Positions 34,500 through 42,880 of a stretch of DNA of 64,000 nucleotides are shown in pieces (the stretch's first letter is position 1; each line of letters starts with the position of its first letter). The position numbers and the translations under genes are program-made. The notes beneath the pieces are model-generated. The model had not been told where the DNA came from. It was given only the letters and a program-made list of their open reading frames with translations, and did not search any database. Origin of the DNA: Candidatus Gastranaerophilales bacterium (lineage in GTDB: Bacteria; Cyanobacteriota; Vampirovibrionia; Gastranaerophilales; Gastranaerophilaceae); assembly GCA_944323135.1 (NCBI GenBank), contig CALURI010000007.1:1-64000 (forward strand), given 5' to 3'.

Positions 34500-35870
34500 A
34501 TGGTAAAAGTTAAATCTAAATGGGTTTGTTCAGAATGTGGTTATGAAACGGCTGGATATCTTGGGAAATGCCCTGAATGCGGAGCTTGGGGAAGTTTAAC
34601 AGAAGAAATGCAGTTTAGTGCAAAGCCTCAGCAAGTATCAATGCATGATGAGTTTATAAATACTGAAAAACCTGAGCTTTTGAAAGATATCCATATAGGA
34701 GAAGAAGTAAGGGTCCCGACTAATATTTCAGAATTTGACAGAATTTTAGGCGGAGGATTAGTACAGGGTTCTCTTGTGTTAATCGCCGGAGATCCTGGAA
34801 TAGGGAAATCTACTATTTTATTGCAAACAAGCGGTGAACTTTGTAAAAATAATAAAAAAGTTTTGTATGTTTCGGCAGAAGAAAGTGCAAGTCAATTAAA
34901 ATTAAGAGCGCAAAGGCTTTCTATTAATGCCGATAATTTATATATTTATCCGCAGACTTCTATGGAAAATATAAAATCACAAATAGAGGATTTGATGCCT
35001 GATGTTGTTGTAATTGACAGTATCCAAGCTATTTATTCTCAAAATGTAGCAAGTTCTGCAGGTAGTGTTTCTCAAATACGTGAGTGTACAAATCTTTTAA
35101 TGCATATTGCAAAATCAAAAAATATAACAGTTATTGTTATCGGTCATGTTACAAAAGACGGAAATATTGCAGGTCCAAAGGTTCTTGAACACATGGTTGA
35201 TACTGTTATATATTTTGAGGGTGATAAATATAAATCATATAGAATGCTTCGTTCTATGAAAAATCGTTTTGGAAATACTTCTGAAGTCGGGATTTTTGAA
35301 ATGGGTATGGATGGTTTAAAATGTGTTACCAATCCCAATGAATTATTTTTAAATGAAAGGTCACAGGTTTCAGTACCGGGCAGTGCCATTGTTGTAACAA
35401 ATGAAGGAACTCGCCCGTTATTAGTTGAAATTCAGGCTCTTGTCGGGACAACACCTTATCCTTCTCCAAGACGTGTTGCAAACGGTGTTGATACAAGCAG
35501 AGTTTTGCAAATACTTGCTGTGCTTGAAAAAAGAGTTGGTTTAAATCTTTCCAAGCAAGATGTGTATGTTAATGTTATGGGCGGGATTGATGTTTCAGAA
35601 CCGTCTGCTGATTTAGGAATTGCATTAGCGGTTGCTACATGTGCAAGAGATGTTGTTGTAGATTCGCAAACGGTTATAATCGGTGAAATTGGGTTGTCCG
35701 GAGAAATTCATCCTGTTAATAATATCGAAAAACGTTTGAATGAAGCTGTTATGACAGGTTTTAAAAAAGCTATAATTCCTTATGCAAACAAAATTGAAGA
35801 TAAAAGAATTGAAATAGTACCTGTCAAACGTCTGATTGATGCAATTTCAGCTTGTGTATCTCCTGTATAA
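34500..35870 (+). CDS. radA: DNA repair protein RadA (Sms)
   Basis: A RecA-related hexameric helicase that drives branch migration in recombination. From ATG 34500 it is 456 residues with an N-terminal four-Cys zinc finger (CSECGYETAGYLGKCPECG), Walker A GDPGIGKST (near residue 99) and the RadA-specific KNRFG motif (SMKNRFGNTSEVG). The C-terminal Lon-like domain (VNVMGGIDVSEPSADLGIALAV) is complete. The frame extends 5 codons upstream to 34485 but overlaps the -10 box. It is monocistronic. Confidence 0.95.
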   Translation: MVKVKSKWVCSECGYETAGYLGKCPECGAWGSLTEEMQFSAKPQQVSMHDEFINTEKPELLKDIHIGEEVRVPTNISEFDRILGGGLVQGSLVLIAGDPGIGKSTILLQTSGELCKNNKKVLYVSAEESASQLKLRAQRLSINADNLYIYPQTSMENIKSQIEDLMPDVVVIDSIQAIYSQNVASSAGSVSQIRECTNLLMHIAKSKNITVIVIGHVTKDGNIAGPKVLEHMVDTVIYFEGDKYKSYRMLRSMKNRFGNTSEVGIFEMGMDGLKCVTNPNELFLNERSQVSVPGSAIVVTNEGTRPLLVEIQALVGTTPYPSPRRVANGVDTSRVLQILAVLEKRVGLNLSKQDVYVNVMGGIDVSEPSADLGIALAVATCARDVVVDSQTVIIGEIGLSGEIHPVNNIEKRLNEAVMTGFKKAIIPYANKIEDKRIEIVPVKRLIDAISACVSPV

Positions 35871-35877
35871 GATATTA

Positions 35878-36222
35878 TTATTTTTCTTTTTTAGTTTCAA
35901 CACCCGGAGAATCTTTGATTATAAACGGTCTTACAAATGCATAAGTCCCGTATAAAGATGCCAAAAGTCCTGCAGCCATAGTCCCTTTAAATAATTTAGG
36001 GTGTTTTGCTTTGTTTACAAGCCCGCCTAAAGTAACAAGCGTAGTTCCTGTCATAATTCCAAGATATCCTTTGAAAATTGTACGCGCAACGACAATTGTG
36101 TCCGTCATATCTGCAGAATTTTTGGTGTAAGTGTGAAATTTGTCCAAAAAAGATTCTTTTTTGTTGTTATTGTTGTAATTTCCATTAAAATGCTGATAGT
36201 TTGAAATACTTGCTATTCTCAT
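35878..36222 (-). CDS. Small membrane protein with N-terminal F-x-G motif, unknown
   Basis: A 114-residue protein with two hydrophobic segments (GYLGIMTGTTLVTLGGLV, GTMAAGLLASLYGTYAFV). It starts MRIASISNYQHFNGNY, which has the MRI start and F-N-G element seen at the N-termini of unrelated proteins in this window. Charged residues flank the membrane hairpin, and a Lys-rich tail ends the protein. It is 12 bp after the XRE regulator gene on the same strand. Confidence 0.6.
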   Translation of the reverse strand: MRIASISNYQHFNGNYNNNNKKESFLDKFHTYTKNSADMTDTIVVARTIFKGYLGIMTGTTLVTLGGLVNKAKHPKLFKGTMAAGLLASLYGTYAFVRPFIIKDSPGVETKKEK

Positions 36223-36234
36223 TATTGTTTTACC

Positions 36235-36513
36235 CTAATCTTTGTCAGGAATATATTCAAAAATATCCTGAATTCTACAATCCAGAGCATAACACAGTTT
36301 ATTTATTGTTTCAAGTTCTATTGTCTTTGTTTTGTTATGATAAATCTTAAATACAGCAACGTGACTTAATCCTGCAATCCTTGCAGTTTCAGCCATATTC
36401 ATTCTCCTTATACCCATCATTTCAGATAACTTATTTTTAATCATGTTAGCAATTCTAGCATTTATTATAAATTTCGTAATTATATTATTTGCTTGACTAA
36501 TAATATTATTCAT
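36235..36513 (-). CDS. XRE-family (Cro/C1-type) transcriptional regulator
   Basis: A 92-residue protein whose helix-turn-helix lies in MAETARIAGLSHVAVFKIYHNKTKTIELETINKLCYALD, a classic XRE domain with the CRIQDIFEYIP end. The N-terminal ~22 residues before MIKNKLSEMMG are dispensable to the fold; the start could be at 36444 instead. Neither start has a clear RBS. The divergent 49-bp space to the prepilin at 36563 contains repeated AATAATATTATT-like palindromes that could be its operator. Confidence 0.8.
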   Translation of the reverse strand: MNNIISQANNIITKFIINARIANMIKNKLSEMMGIRRMNMAETARIAGLSHVAVFKIYHNKTKTIELETINKLCYALDCRIQDIFEYIPDKD

Positions 36514-36562
36514 GTATTTAATAATATTGTAATAACGTTTAATAATAAAATAAGGAGATTGT

Positions 36563-37306
36563 ATGAAAAAAGGTTTTACTTTGGCTGAAGTCCTTATAAC
36601 TCTCGGAGTGATAGGTATTGTTGTTACAATGACAATGCCTGTTTTAATTTCTCATTATAGAGATAAAGAATTTGTAACACGTTTAAAAAAAGTTTATTCC
36701 GTACTTGATAATGCTTATCATAGTATTATTTTTGAAGAGGGAAATGCTTCATCTTGGGATATGCTTCCTGTGGAATATGAAATTAATAGTGATGGAAATA
36801 TTATTGAAGATGTATACGGTGTAAAAATTGATAAAAATGCTTATCCAAATTCAATTATGGTATATAAGCTTTTTAAACCTTATTTAAAAGTAGTGAAAGA
36901 ATGTGAAAAAAATGATCATAGTTGTTTTCCTGAAGAAGTTATAGAATGGGGTAGTCGAAAAATTTGCGCTGGATCTTCATCAATTTGTTCATTATATAAA
37001 AATGGAAGTGGGGCAAGAATATTTATAGTTTTAGAGGATGGAATAAGTATAGGTTTTTTACAAAATCAAGTTATTTATGTTGATTTAAACGGGCCGGCAA
37101 GACCTAATAAAGTTGGGGAAGATGTTTTTCAGTTTAATTTAGGTGTAAATTCATTGACATTGCCAAATGATGGAAATGAAACAGATGGTGGTGTTATCTG
37201 TTATTCCAATAATTGGACATGCTCTGCTTGGGCAATAATAAATGAAAATTTGGACTATTTGCACTGTAATGATTTAAACTGGAAAAGTAAAATAAGGTGT
37301 AAATAA
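36563..37306 (+). CDS. Prepilin-like protein, constitutively in frame
   Basis: A 247-residue pilin-like protein with a minimal leader MKKG before FTLAEVLITLGVIGIVVTM (Glu at +5). A periplasmic domain with many cysteines follows (CEKNDHSCFP, KICAGSSSICS, VICYSNNWTCSAW, YLHCND and a final RCK). AAGGAG lies 7 nt before the ATG. Unlike the other four complete prepilins in the window, it has no G/C tract and needs no frame change. It diverges from an XRE regulator that may control it. The minor-pilin or pseudopilin role is inferred from the N-terminus. Confidence 0.85.
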   Translation: MKKGFTLAEVLITLGVIGIVVTMTMPVLISHYRDKEFVTRLKKVYSVLDNAYHSIIFEEGNASSWDMLPVEYEINSDGNIIEDVYGVKIDKNAYPNSIMVYKLFKPYLKVVKECEKNDHSCFPEEVIEWGSRKICAGSSSICSLYKNGSGARIFIVLEDGISIGFLQNQVIYVDLNGPARPNKVGEDVFQFNLGVNSLTLPNDGNETDGGVICYSNNWTCSAWAIINENLDYLHCNDLNWKSKIRCK

Positions 37307-37343
37307 TTAACTTTTTTTTAATAATTCAAACCTTCATACCTAC

Positions 37344-37372
37344 TTGATTAGTTTTTTTGTTGATGATATAAA
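37344..37372 (+). promoter_or_regulatory. gap promoter
   Basis: TTGATT (37344-37349), 17-bp spacer, TATAAA (37367-37372), then a 38-nt leader with an AAAGGAAA ribosome-binding site. Confidence 0.6.
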
Positions 37373-37410
37373 TTCCATGTGAGAGTTTTACAAAAGAAAG
37401 GAAAACACTT

Positions 37411-38415
37411 ATGGTAAATGTAGCAATTAACGGTTTTGGTAGAATCGGTAGAAATACTCTACGCGCTGCTATCAGAGAAGGTATTTTTGACAAAATTAAT
37501 TATGTAGCAATCAATGACCCAGGTTTAAAACCTGCTGATGCTGCTAGACTTTTCAAATATGACTCTGTAATGGGTAAATTTGATGGTACTGTTGAAGCTT
37601 ATGAAGAAGGTATTATTGTAAACGGTAAGAAAATTAAATTCTTTGCAGAAAAAGATCCTGCACAATTACCTTGGAAAGATTTAGGTGTTGAAGTTGTTGT
37701 TGAATCAACAGGTTTCTTCACAGATGCAACTAAAGCTCATGCTCATATTGATGCTGGTGCTAAAAAAGTTATTATCTCTGCACCTGCAACAAATGAAGAT
37801 ATTACAATTGTTCTTGGCGTAAATGACAAAATGTATGATCCAGCTAAACATAATGTAATTTCTATGGCTTCTTGTACAACTAACTGCTTAGCTCCTGTAG
37901 CTAAAGTTATTGATGAAAAATTCGGTATCGTTAAAGGTTTAATGACAACAGTTCACTCTTATACAGGTGACCAAAGAATCTTAGATGCTGGACACAAAGA
38001 TCCTAGAAGAGCTAGAGCTGGTGCTTTAAATATTGTTCCTACAAAAACAGGTGCCGCTAAAGCTGTTGCTCTTGTATTACCTCAATTGAAAGGTAAATTG
38101 GACGGTTTCGCTATGAGAGTTCCTACTCCGGACGTATCATTAGTTGACGTTGTATTCGAACTTTCTAAAGACGTTACTGTTGAAGAAGTTAATGCAGCAT
38201 TAAAAGAAGGTGCTGACGGACATGTTCTTTGCTATACTGAAGAACCGTTAGTTTCTTCTGACTATGTTGGAACATCTCAATCATCTACAGTTGATGCTTT
38301 ATTAACTCGTGTAATGGGTGGAAACCAAGTTAAAATCATTTCTTGGTATGATAACGAAATGGGTTATTCTACTCGTTTAGCTGAAACTACTTTGATGGTT
38401 GCTTCAAAATTATAA
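37411..38415 (+). CDS. gap: Glyceraldehyde-3-phosphate dehydrogenase
   Basis: A glycolytic enzyme making 1,3-bisphosphoglycerate with NAD(P). It has the Rossmann start INGFGRIGRNTLRAA, the catalytic SCTTNCLAP (Cys near residue 153), the HSYTGDQ His loop, and the C-terminal SWYDNEMGYSTRL. The 334 residues are standard length. Codon choice is visibly more uniform than in its neighbours, with GCT, GGT and GTT dominating, as expected for a highly expressed gene. It is monocistronic with its own promoter and terminator. Confidence 0.98.
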   Translation: MVNVAINGFGRIGRNTLRAAIREGIFDKINYVAINDPGLKPADAARLFKYDSVMGKFDGTVEAYEEGIIVNGKKIKFFAEKDPAQLPWKDLGVEVVVESTGFFTDATKAHAHIDAGAKKVIISAPATNEDITIVLGVNDKMYDPAKHNVISMASCTTNCLAPVAKVIDEKFGIVKGLMTTVHSYTGDQRILDAGHKDPRRARAGALNIVPTKTGAAKAVALVLPQLKGKLDGFAMRVPTPDVSLVDVVFELSKDVTVEEVNAALKEGADGHVLCYTEEPLVSSDYVGTSQSSTVDALLTRVMGGNQVKIISWYDNEMGYSTRLAETTLMVASKL

Positions 38416-38434
38416 TTTGTAAAAGATTATAGTT

Positions 38435-38468
38435 AAAAAAGAGTCTGTAATTTTACAGACTCTTTTTT
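38435..38468 (+). terminator. gap terminator
   Basis: AAAAAAGAGTCTGTAA pairs with TTACAGACTCTTTTTT; a long stem ending in T6. Confidence 0.92.
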
Positions 38469-38537
38469 ATTACCTGATTTACCAATTTAAAAATTTAAAT
38501 TTTTGTTGAATGATAAATTTGAAAGTGAGGTAAATTT

Positions 38538-38741
38538 ATGCAGATTGTGAAAATTGTTAGTTATATTTTAGTTTTAGTCGGGGCTTTAAATTGGGGACTT
38601 GTTGGTTTTTTCAATATTGATTTAGTTGCATTAATTTTTGGAGATATGACTGTAATGTCAAGAATTGTTTATGGTTTGGTAGGAATTAGCGCAATTCTTT
38701 ATGGTATTACGTCTTATCGTGATGTTTTTGAAAATAATTAA
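38538..38741 (+). CDS. DUF378 family small membrane protein
   Basis: A 67-residue protein with two transmembrane helices (IVSYILVLVGALNWGLVGFF and SRIVYGLVGISAILYGI). The ALNWGLVGFFNIDLVALIFG segment is the recognisable core of DUF378. Function is unknown in all members. AAGTGAGG lies upstream of the ATG. It is monocistronic between gap and a small secreted-protein gene. Confidence 0.88.
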   Translation: MQIVKIVSYILVLVGALNWGLVGFFNIDLVALIFGDMTVMSRIVYGLVGISAILYGITSYRDVFENN

Positions 38742-38771
38742 GGGGGTATTTTTCGGGAAAAATTTGATAAA

Positions 38772-38805
38772 AGGCAGGCTTATTTATATGAGCTTGTCTT
38801 TTATT
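38772..38805 (+). terminator. Terminator of the DUF378 gene
   Basis: AGGCAGGCTTAT pairs with ATGAGCTTGTCT (12 bp with several G-U pairs), followed by TTTTATT. Confidence 0.7.
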
Positions 38806-38849
38806 GTGCAATATGTTAAAATAGAATATAGTTTGCGAAAGGATTTTGT

Positions 38850-39230
38850 ATGAAAAAGAGTTTTATATGTTTATTATTTGCTTTATTTTTGATTAGTTCT
38901 ACTGCTGTTTTTGCACGTTCTTATTTGGGGACTGAATTACCGCTTGCTGGGAAAACACAACTCCCGCAGAATATGCAGGCTGTTGTTCTTGGTTTTGTTT
39001 ATTCAAAAGTCGCTCGTGAGGTAAAAGGTTGTAATAAATTTATTTTATCGGATACAATTGTTGTAAAAGAAAAAAGTAATGTGGAATATAATAGACACGG
39101 ACGTGAAATTGGTGGAATTTGGTCTGAAGAGTGGAAAGTTAATGCTTGCGGAATGGAAGTTATTGTTCCAGTTAATTTTACAACAACAGGCAATGGCGTA
39201 AAATATGATATTCAAAACATAAAACAATAA
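38850..39230 (+). CDS. Small secreted protein, unknown
   Basis: A 126-residue protein with a Sec signal peptide (MKKSFICLLFALFLISSTAVFA). The mature domain has two cysteines (KGCNKFIL, NACGMEV) spaced for a disulfide, and a beta-rich pattern (WSEEWKVNACGMEVIVPVNFTTTG). GAAAGGA precedes the start. It converges on the M16 peptidase gene with only 3 bp between stops. No family is recognised. Confidence 0.65.
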   Translation: MKKSFICLLFALFLISSTAVFARSYLGTELPLAGKTQLPQNMQAVVLGFVYSKVAREVKGCNKFILSDTIVVKEKSNVEYNRHGREIGGIWSEEWKVNACGMEVIVPVNFTTTGNGVKYDIQNIKQ

Positions 39231-39233
39231 TTA

Positions 39234-42032
39234 CTATGCTGATAGATTTGCAAGGTATTCTTGATTAGCGTTTATAGAATCTTCAGTTGCAAGGATTGAG
39301 TAGGTCGGTTTACCGGCGAAAATGTAGTTTGCTGCATTATAAATATCGTCTGCCGTAATTTTATCTATTTCATTAAACAATTGATTTTCTCTTGAAATTC
39401 CATAAGGAGATTCCATGCCTTGAATTAGGCTTAATGTTATGCCAAAAGGTGAGTGGTTAGCATTTAAAAGATTGTTTTTTATGGTTAATTTTGCATTATT
39501 TAATTCTTCATCTGTAACTTTTTCTGTTTTAATTTTTTCGATATGTTTATTAAAACCTTCTATTGATTTTTGTATGTTATCAAAACTTTGTTCACCTGTT
39601 TCTTTATTGTCAGTTGTTGTGCTTATGTTTAAGGTTAATAAACCGATATCATTATTTATTTCATAATTTGATTTTACATGGTATGCAAGTTTCTGTTTTT
39701 CACGTAAATCCGTAAAGAGTCTTGATGAAGGATTTTCACCTAAGATTGTATTTAAAAGAGCCAATGTAATACGGTCTTTAATGTTTTCATTAACTTTAAA
39801 TTTGTATGCTTCAATAATTTCTGCTTGATTTTTAAAATGAGTATCTGTCAGAACCTTTGTTTGTTCAATTGGCTGATAAAGTTCTTGTAATTTTTTGGTT
39901 GTAAAAGGTTGAACAGGTTTAAATTCTGAGATAGTCTTAAAGAATGTATTTTTAAGCTCAGGTTTTTTATCAAAAGGTGCAGATATTGAGATTTCACCTT
40001 TACCGTCTTTAATTAAGTTATTATAATGATTTTTTACATCTTCGATTGTTAATGTTTCAAGATCTTGCAATATTTCATTTTTTGAGTAACCTTGAGGAAG
40101 CCCTTTAAATATTTCTGTATCAAGTTTATCAAATGCAGATTTATCTGAAGTTTGGATATCTTCTTTTATTTTTGCTTTTGCATGTTCAAATTCTTCTTTG
40201 GTAAATCTTGGGTTTTCAACTGTTTCTTGCAAACTTTTCAATGCTTTTTGTAAATCTTCGCTGTCACAGGTTGCAGTTGCGGAAATATAATCAAATCCGC
40301 AGTTAATACTGTTTTTAATCCCGTTTTTAGCCAAATCTGTTTGATAATCTTCTTGATTTCTGAAAATTGAACCTTCCTCAAGCATTTCATCAAGAACAAG
40401 TGCTGATGATGGTTTACCGTTAAATGTTTTATCTGTTGTTATTTTGAAAATTAAATCTGTATTATTTGTTTTTGAATTTATTGTTGCAATACGGTAATTA
40501 TTGTGCATATCATATTCTTTTACGTTTGATATATTAATAGCTTCTTTTTTGCTGCCTGTAAAAGATACATTTTTGTAATTTTTTTGAATACTTTCTTCAG
40601 TTGCTGAAGATGGGTGAATCAGGGTAACAGAAGCTTTATTTATATCTAAATATTTTTTTGCAGTGTTTACAAGATCTTCTGCAGTCATTGAATTTACAAT
40701 TTCTTCAAAATTATTTAGATAATTTTCATTATTTTCAAGTATTGAGGTTCCGATTGCGTTATTTGTATCAAAAGAGTTTTCAAACAAATATGAGAAATTA
40801 TTAAGAAGTTTTTTCTTAATTATTTGCATTTCTTCATCTGTCGGAGGATTATTAGCTATATTTCCGATTTCATTAAATATAGTTTTTAATATTTTTTCGG
40901 AATTTTCATCGGATGATTCTGCCATTATCATTAAAACTCTACCGTCTTTAGGGTTTGTACTGATTTTTTCTTCTTCCGCGAAGCTTCCAGTATTATATTG
41001 TTTAATCTTTTTATTAATTCTTGATGTTTTAGTCATCGTAAGCAGGTTAAGAAGAGCTTCAGTATAAATTCTGTCTTTAGTATTATCTGATGTTGGTCCG
41101 TTAAAGCCTACAACTATTGATGTTGCATTTGCTTTATCAGAAATTAAATCTTCTCTTACTGTTTTTTGTATTGGGGTAAATTTTTCAATATGTCTTTCTT
41201 TTACGGGTTGTTTTTTTGATGTAAAGTATTTGGAAATTAATTTTATGGTATCTTCAGGTTTTACATCTCCGGTTATTACTGTAACCATATTGGCAGGATA
41301 GTAATTATTATTGAAATAATTTACGACATCTTCCCTTGTAAGGTTTGTAATATTATCAGTTGTACCTCCAATCATATCAGTTGAAGTTGTTTTAATACCG
41401 TATAGATTTTTAATCATCTTGTTTATTGCAAGATTTTCGGGTTCAGAGGTAATCATGTTGATTTCTGAATTTACGATTCCTTTTTCTTTTTCAAGTTTAT
41501 CTGTTGCAAAAAGCGGAGTTTCAATCATGGATGCATGAAGTTTTATTTTGTTTTCTAAATCTGAGTCATTCAAAAGATTTGAACTTATATAATAATTAGT
41601 TTCTGCAAAGCCTGTTGAGGCATTTGTAGATGCTCCCATTTTGTCAACTTGTTTGAAGAAATCTCCTTCTTCCAATCCTTGAGAACCATTAAATAAATTA
41701 TGTTCAATATAATGGCTTATTCCGCGAAGTTTATCAGGTTCATTCATAGAGCCTGTGTTTACATAGGTTCTTAAAACTGTTTCTCCGTCTTGAGGTACAA
41801 TAATTACTTTTTGACCGTTTGAAAGTTTATAGCAGTATGCTTTTGTATCATAAGGAAAATTTATTTCTCCGATTTTAGAATACTGCATTGGAGTTTTTAC
41901 TGCATAGTCAGGCTGAACATTTGACAATTCCGTTATTTGCTGCGGATTTGTTTGAGTTTCATTACCTTTAAATGCTGGTTTGTTATTTATTTGATAATTA
42001 TTTACACAATTAATTGAATTTATTCTAACCAC
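39234..42032 (-). CDS. M16-family (pitrilysin/insulinase) zinc peptidase, two-module
   Basis: A 932-residue protein with two M16 halves. The active first half has the inverted zinc motif HYIEH (near residue 106, in GISHYIEHNLFNGS) and a downstream Glu in EKGIVNSEINM. The second half (from about residue 495) lacks the motif, as expected for the inactive partner. There is no signal peptide. Instead the N-terminus reads MVRINSINCVNNYQINN, followed by PAFKGN, the short F-x-G element seen elsewhere here. Half-to-half closure forms a chamber that degrades peptides. It is larger than bacterial single-half M16 proteins (about 430). Confidence 0.88.
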   Translation of the reverse strand: MVRINSINCVNNYQINNKPAFKGNETQTNPQQITELSNVQPDYAVKTPMQYSKIGEINFPYDTKAYCYKLSNGQKVIIVPQDGETVLRTYVNTGSMNEPDKLRGISHYIEHNLFNGSQGLEEGDFFKQVDKMGASTNASTGFAETNYYISSNLLNDSDLENKIKLHASMIETPLFATDKLEKEKGIVNSEINMITSEPENLAINKMIKNLYGIKTTSTDMIGGTTDNITNLTREDVVNYFNNNYYPANMVTVITGDVKPEDTIKLISKYFTSKKQPVKERHIEKFTPIQKTVREDLISDKANATSIVVGFNGPTSDNTKDRIYTEALLNLLTMTKTSRINKKIKQYNTGSFAEEEKISTNPKDGRVLMIMAESSDENSEKILKTIFNEIGNIANNPPTDEEMQIIKKKLLNNFSYLFENSFDTNNAIGTSILENNENYLNNFEEIVNSMTAEDLVNTAKKYLDINKASVTLIHPSSATEESIQKNYKNVSFTGSKKEAINISNVKEYDMHNNYRIATINSKTNNTDLIFKITTDKTFNGKPSSALVLDEMLEEGSIFRNQEDYQTDLAKNGIKNSINCGFDYISATATCDSEDLQKALKSLQETVENPRFTKEEFEHAKAKIKEDIQTSDKSAFDKLDTEIFKGLPQGYSKNEILQDLETLTIEDVKNHYNNLIKDGKGEISISAPFDKKPELKNTFFKTISEFKPVQPFTTKKLQELYQPIEQTKVLTDTHFKNQAEIIEAYKFKVNENIKDRITLALLNTILGENPSSRLFTDLREKQKLAYHVKSNYEINNDIGLLTLNISTTTDNKETGEQSFDNIQKSIEGFNKHIEKIKTEKVTDEELNNAKLTIKNNLLNANHSPFGITLSLIQGMESPYGISRENQLFNEIDKITADDIYNAANYIFAGKPTYSILATEDSINANQEYLANLSA

Positions 42033-42065
42033 ATGTATATTAAAACATGAAGAATAAAAAAATTG

Positions 42066-42817
42066 CTAGTTAGAATTTGTATCAGGTATAATTTGTTCCC
42101 AAGGGTAGTTTTTTCGGATTTCCCAGCCATCCATTTCGATTAAGCGTGTGCAATCATGTCTTCGACCTTTTGCAGCTCCAACTTTGCATTTTTCATTTAA
42201 TTCTTCTCTTGTTAAACCATCAGATGAAGGAGTAGAAGTTATAAATTTTCCTTTGTAAAGAGTAAATAAAAAAGTCCTTTTGCCGTCATAAGATTCAGAT
42301 TTGCAATATTTATAATCAGTGCAGTAAAAGAAATATACCACAGGTTCACTTTCCCAAAGACCAATATATGATGAAAAACCGCTTCCATCAGTGAATGCAA
42401 TTTTATAATGTTTTTCTGTTTCTTCTTCTGAAGTAATTGTTTTTATATATTTCCCAATTCCGTTATTAATCCAATCTTTAATTTTGCTGATATTTCCAGC
42501 ATCTTCTGAGGTAAATATACTATCCTCAGGTGTAATTCCTTCGTCATTTTCCCATTGCATTATTGCTTGATTCATTATTGAATAAAATTTAGAAAGTTTA
42601 ACTGCTGTTTGTTTTTTTTGATAATTCACAATTAACGCAGGCATAGTCATAGCTGCAACTATACCAATTATTCCAAGAGTAATTAAAACTTCCGCAAGAG
42701 TAAAACCAAAAGATTTATTTGAGTGATACTTTAAAAAGTAAGTATATTTGTTCAAACCCCTTCTTATACTTGCGTTTTGCGGGGGGGGGGCACTTTCAAA
42801 GCTTTGTTATAACTCAT
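42066..42817 (-). CDS. Prepilin-like protein, copy 2, behind an out-of-frame poly-C tract
   Basis: A pilin-like protein whose frame as sequenced is open from TTG 42755 (MNKYTYFLKYHSNKSFG then FTLAEVLITLGIIGIVAAMTM). That TTG has no properly spaced RBS. The upstream ATG at 42817 does (AGGAG 7-8 nt before), and so does the conserved promoter. Between them are ten C; with ten, the ATG frame stops after 17 codons, and with 11 it reads MSYNKALKVPPPPQNASIRRG and on into the pilin. The mature domain is ~190 residues with four to five cysteines. The first ~210 bp are nearly identical to copy 3; the C-terminal domains differ. Confidence 0.8.
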
Positions 42818-42864
42818 TTCTCAACTCCTCTTATGCTTCCAACACTTTTATTATTTATGATTTA
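42651..42864 (-). repeat. Direct repeat A flanking purA (promoter, tract and prepilin N-terminus)
   Basis: Nearly identical to 44807-45019, apart from the tract length and a few substitutions. It covers the promoter, RBS, leader, poly-C tract and the start of the conserved pilin helix. Both copies have the same orientation. Confidence 0.9.
42781..42790 (-). repeat. Poly-C tract (10) in the start region of prepilin copy 2
   Basis: Ten G on the plus strand, immediately after nine codons from ATG 42817. One more base would restore the frame. Confidence 0.9.
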
Positions 42865-42878
42865 TTTAATTTTGTCAA
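42850..42878 (-). promoter_or_regulatory. Promoter of prepilin copy 2
   Basis: TTGACA (42878-42873), 17-bp spacer, AATAAT (42855-42850), 3 bp after the purA stop codon. Confidence 0.75.
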
Positions 42879-42880
42879 GT

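Noticed and set aside
42781-42790. G tracts as purely intergenic spacer elements that tune promoter strength
   Set aside because: They lie downstream of the RBS and ATG, not between -35 and -10, and copy 4 has no other usable start codon, so a coding-frame role is favoured.
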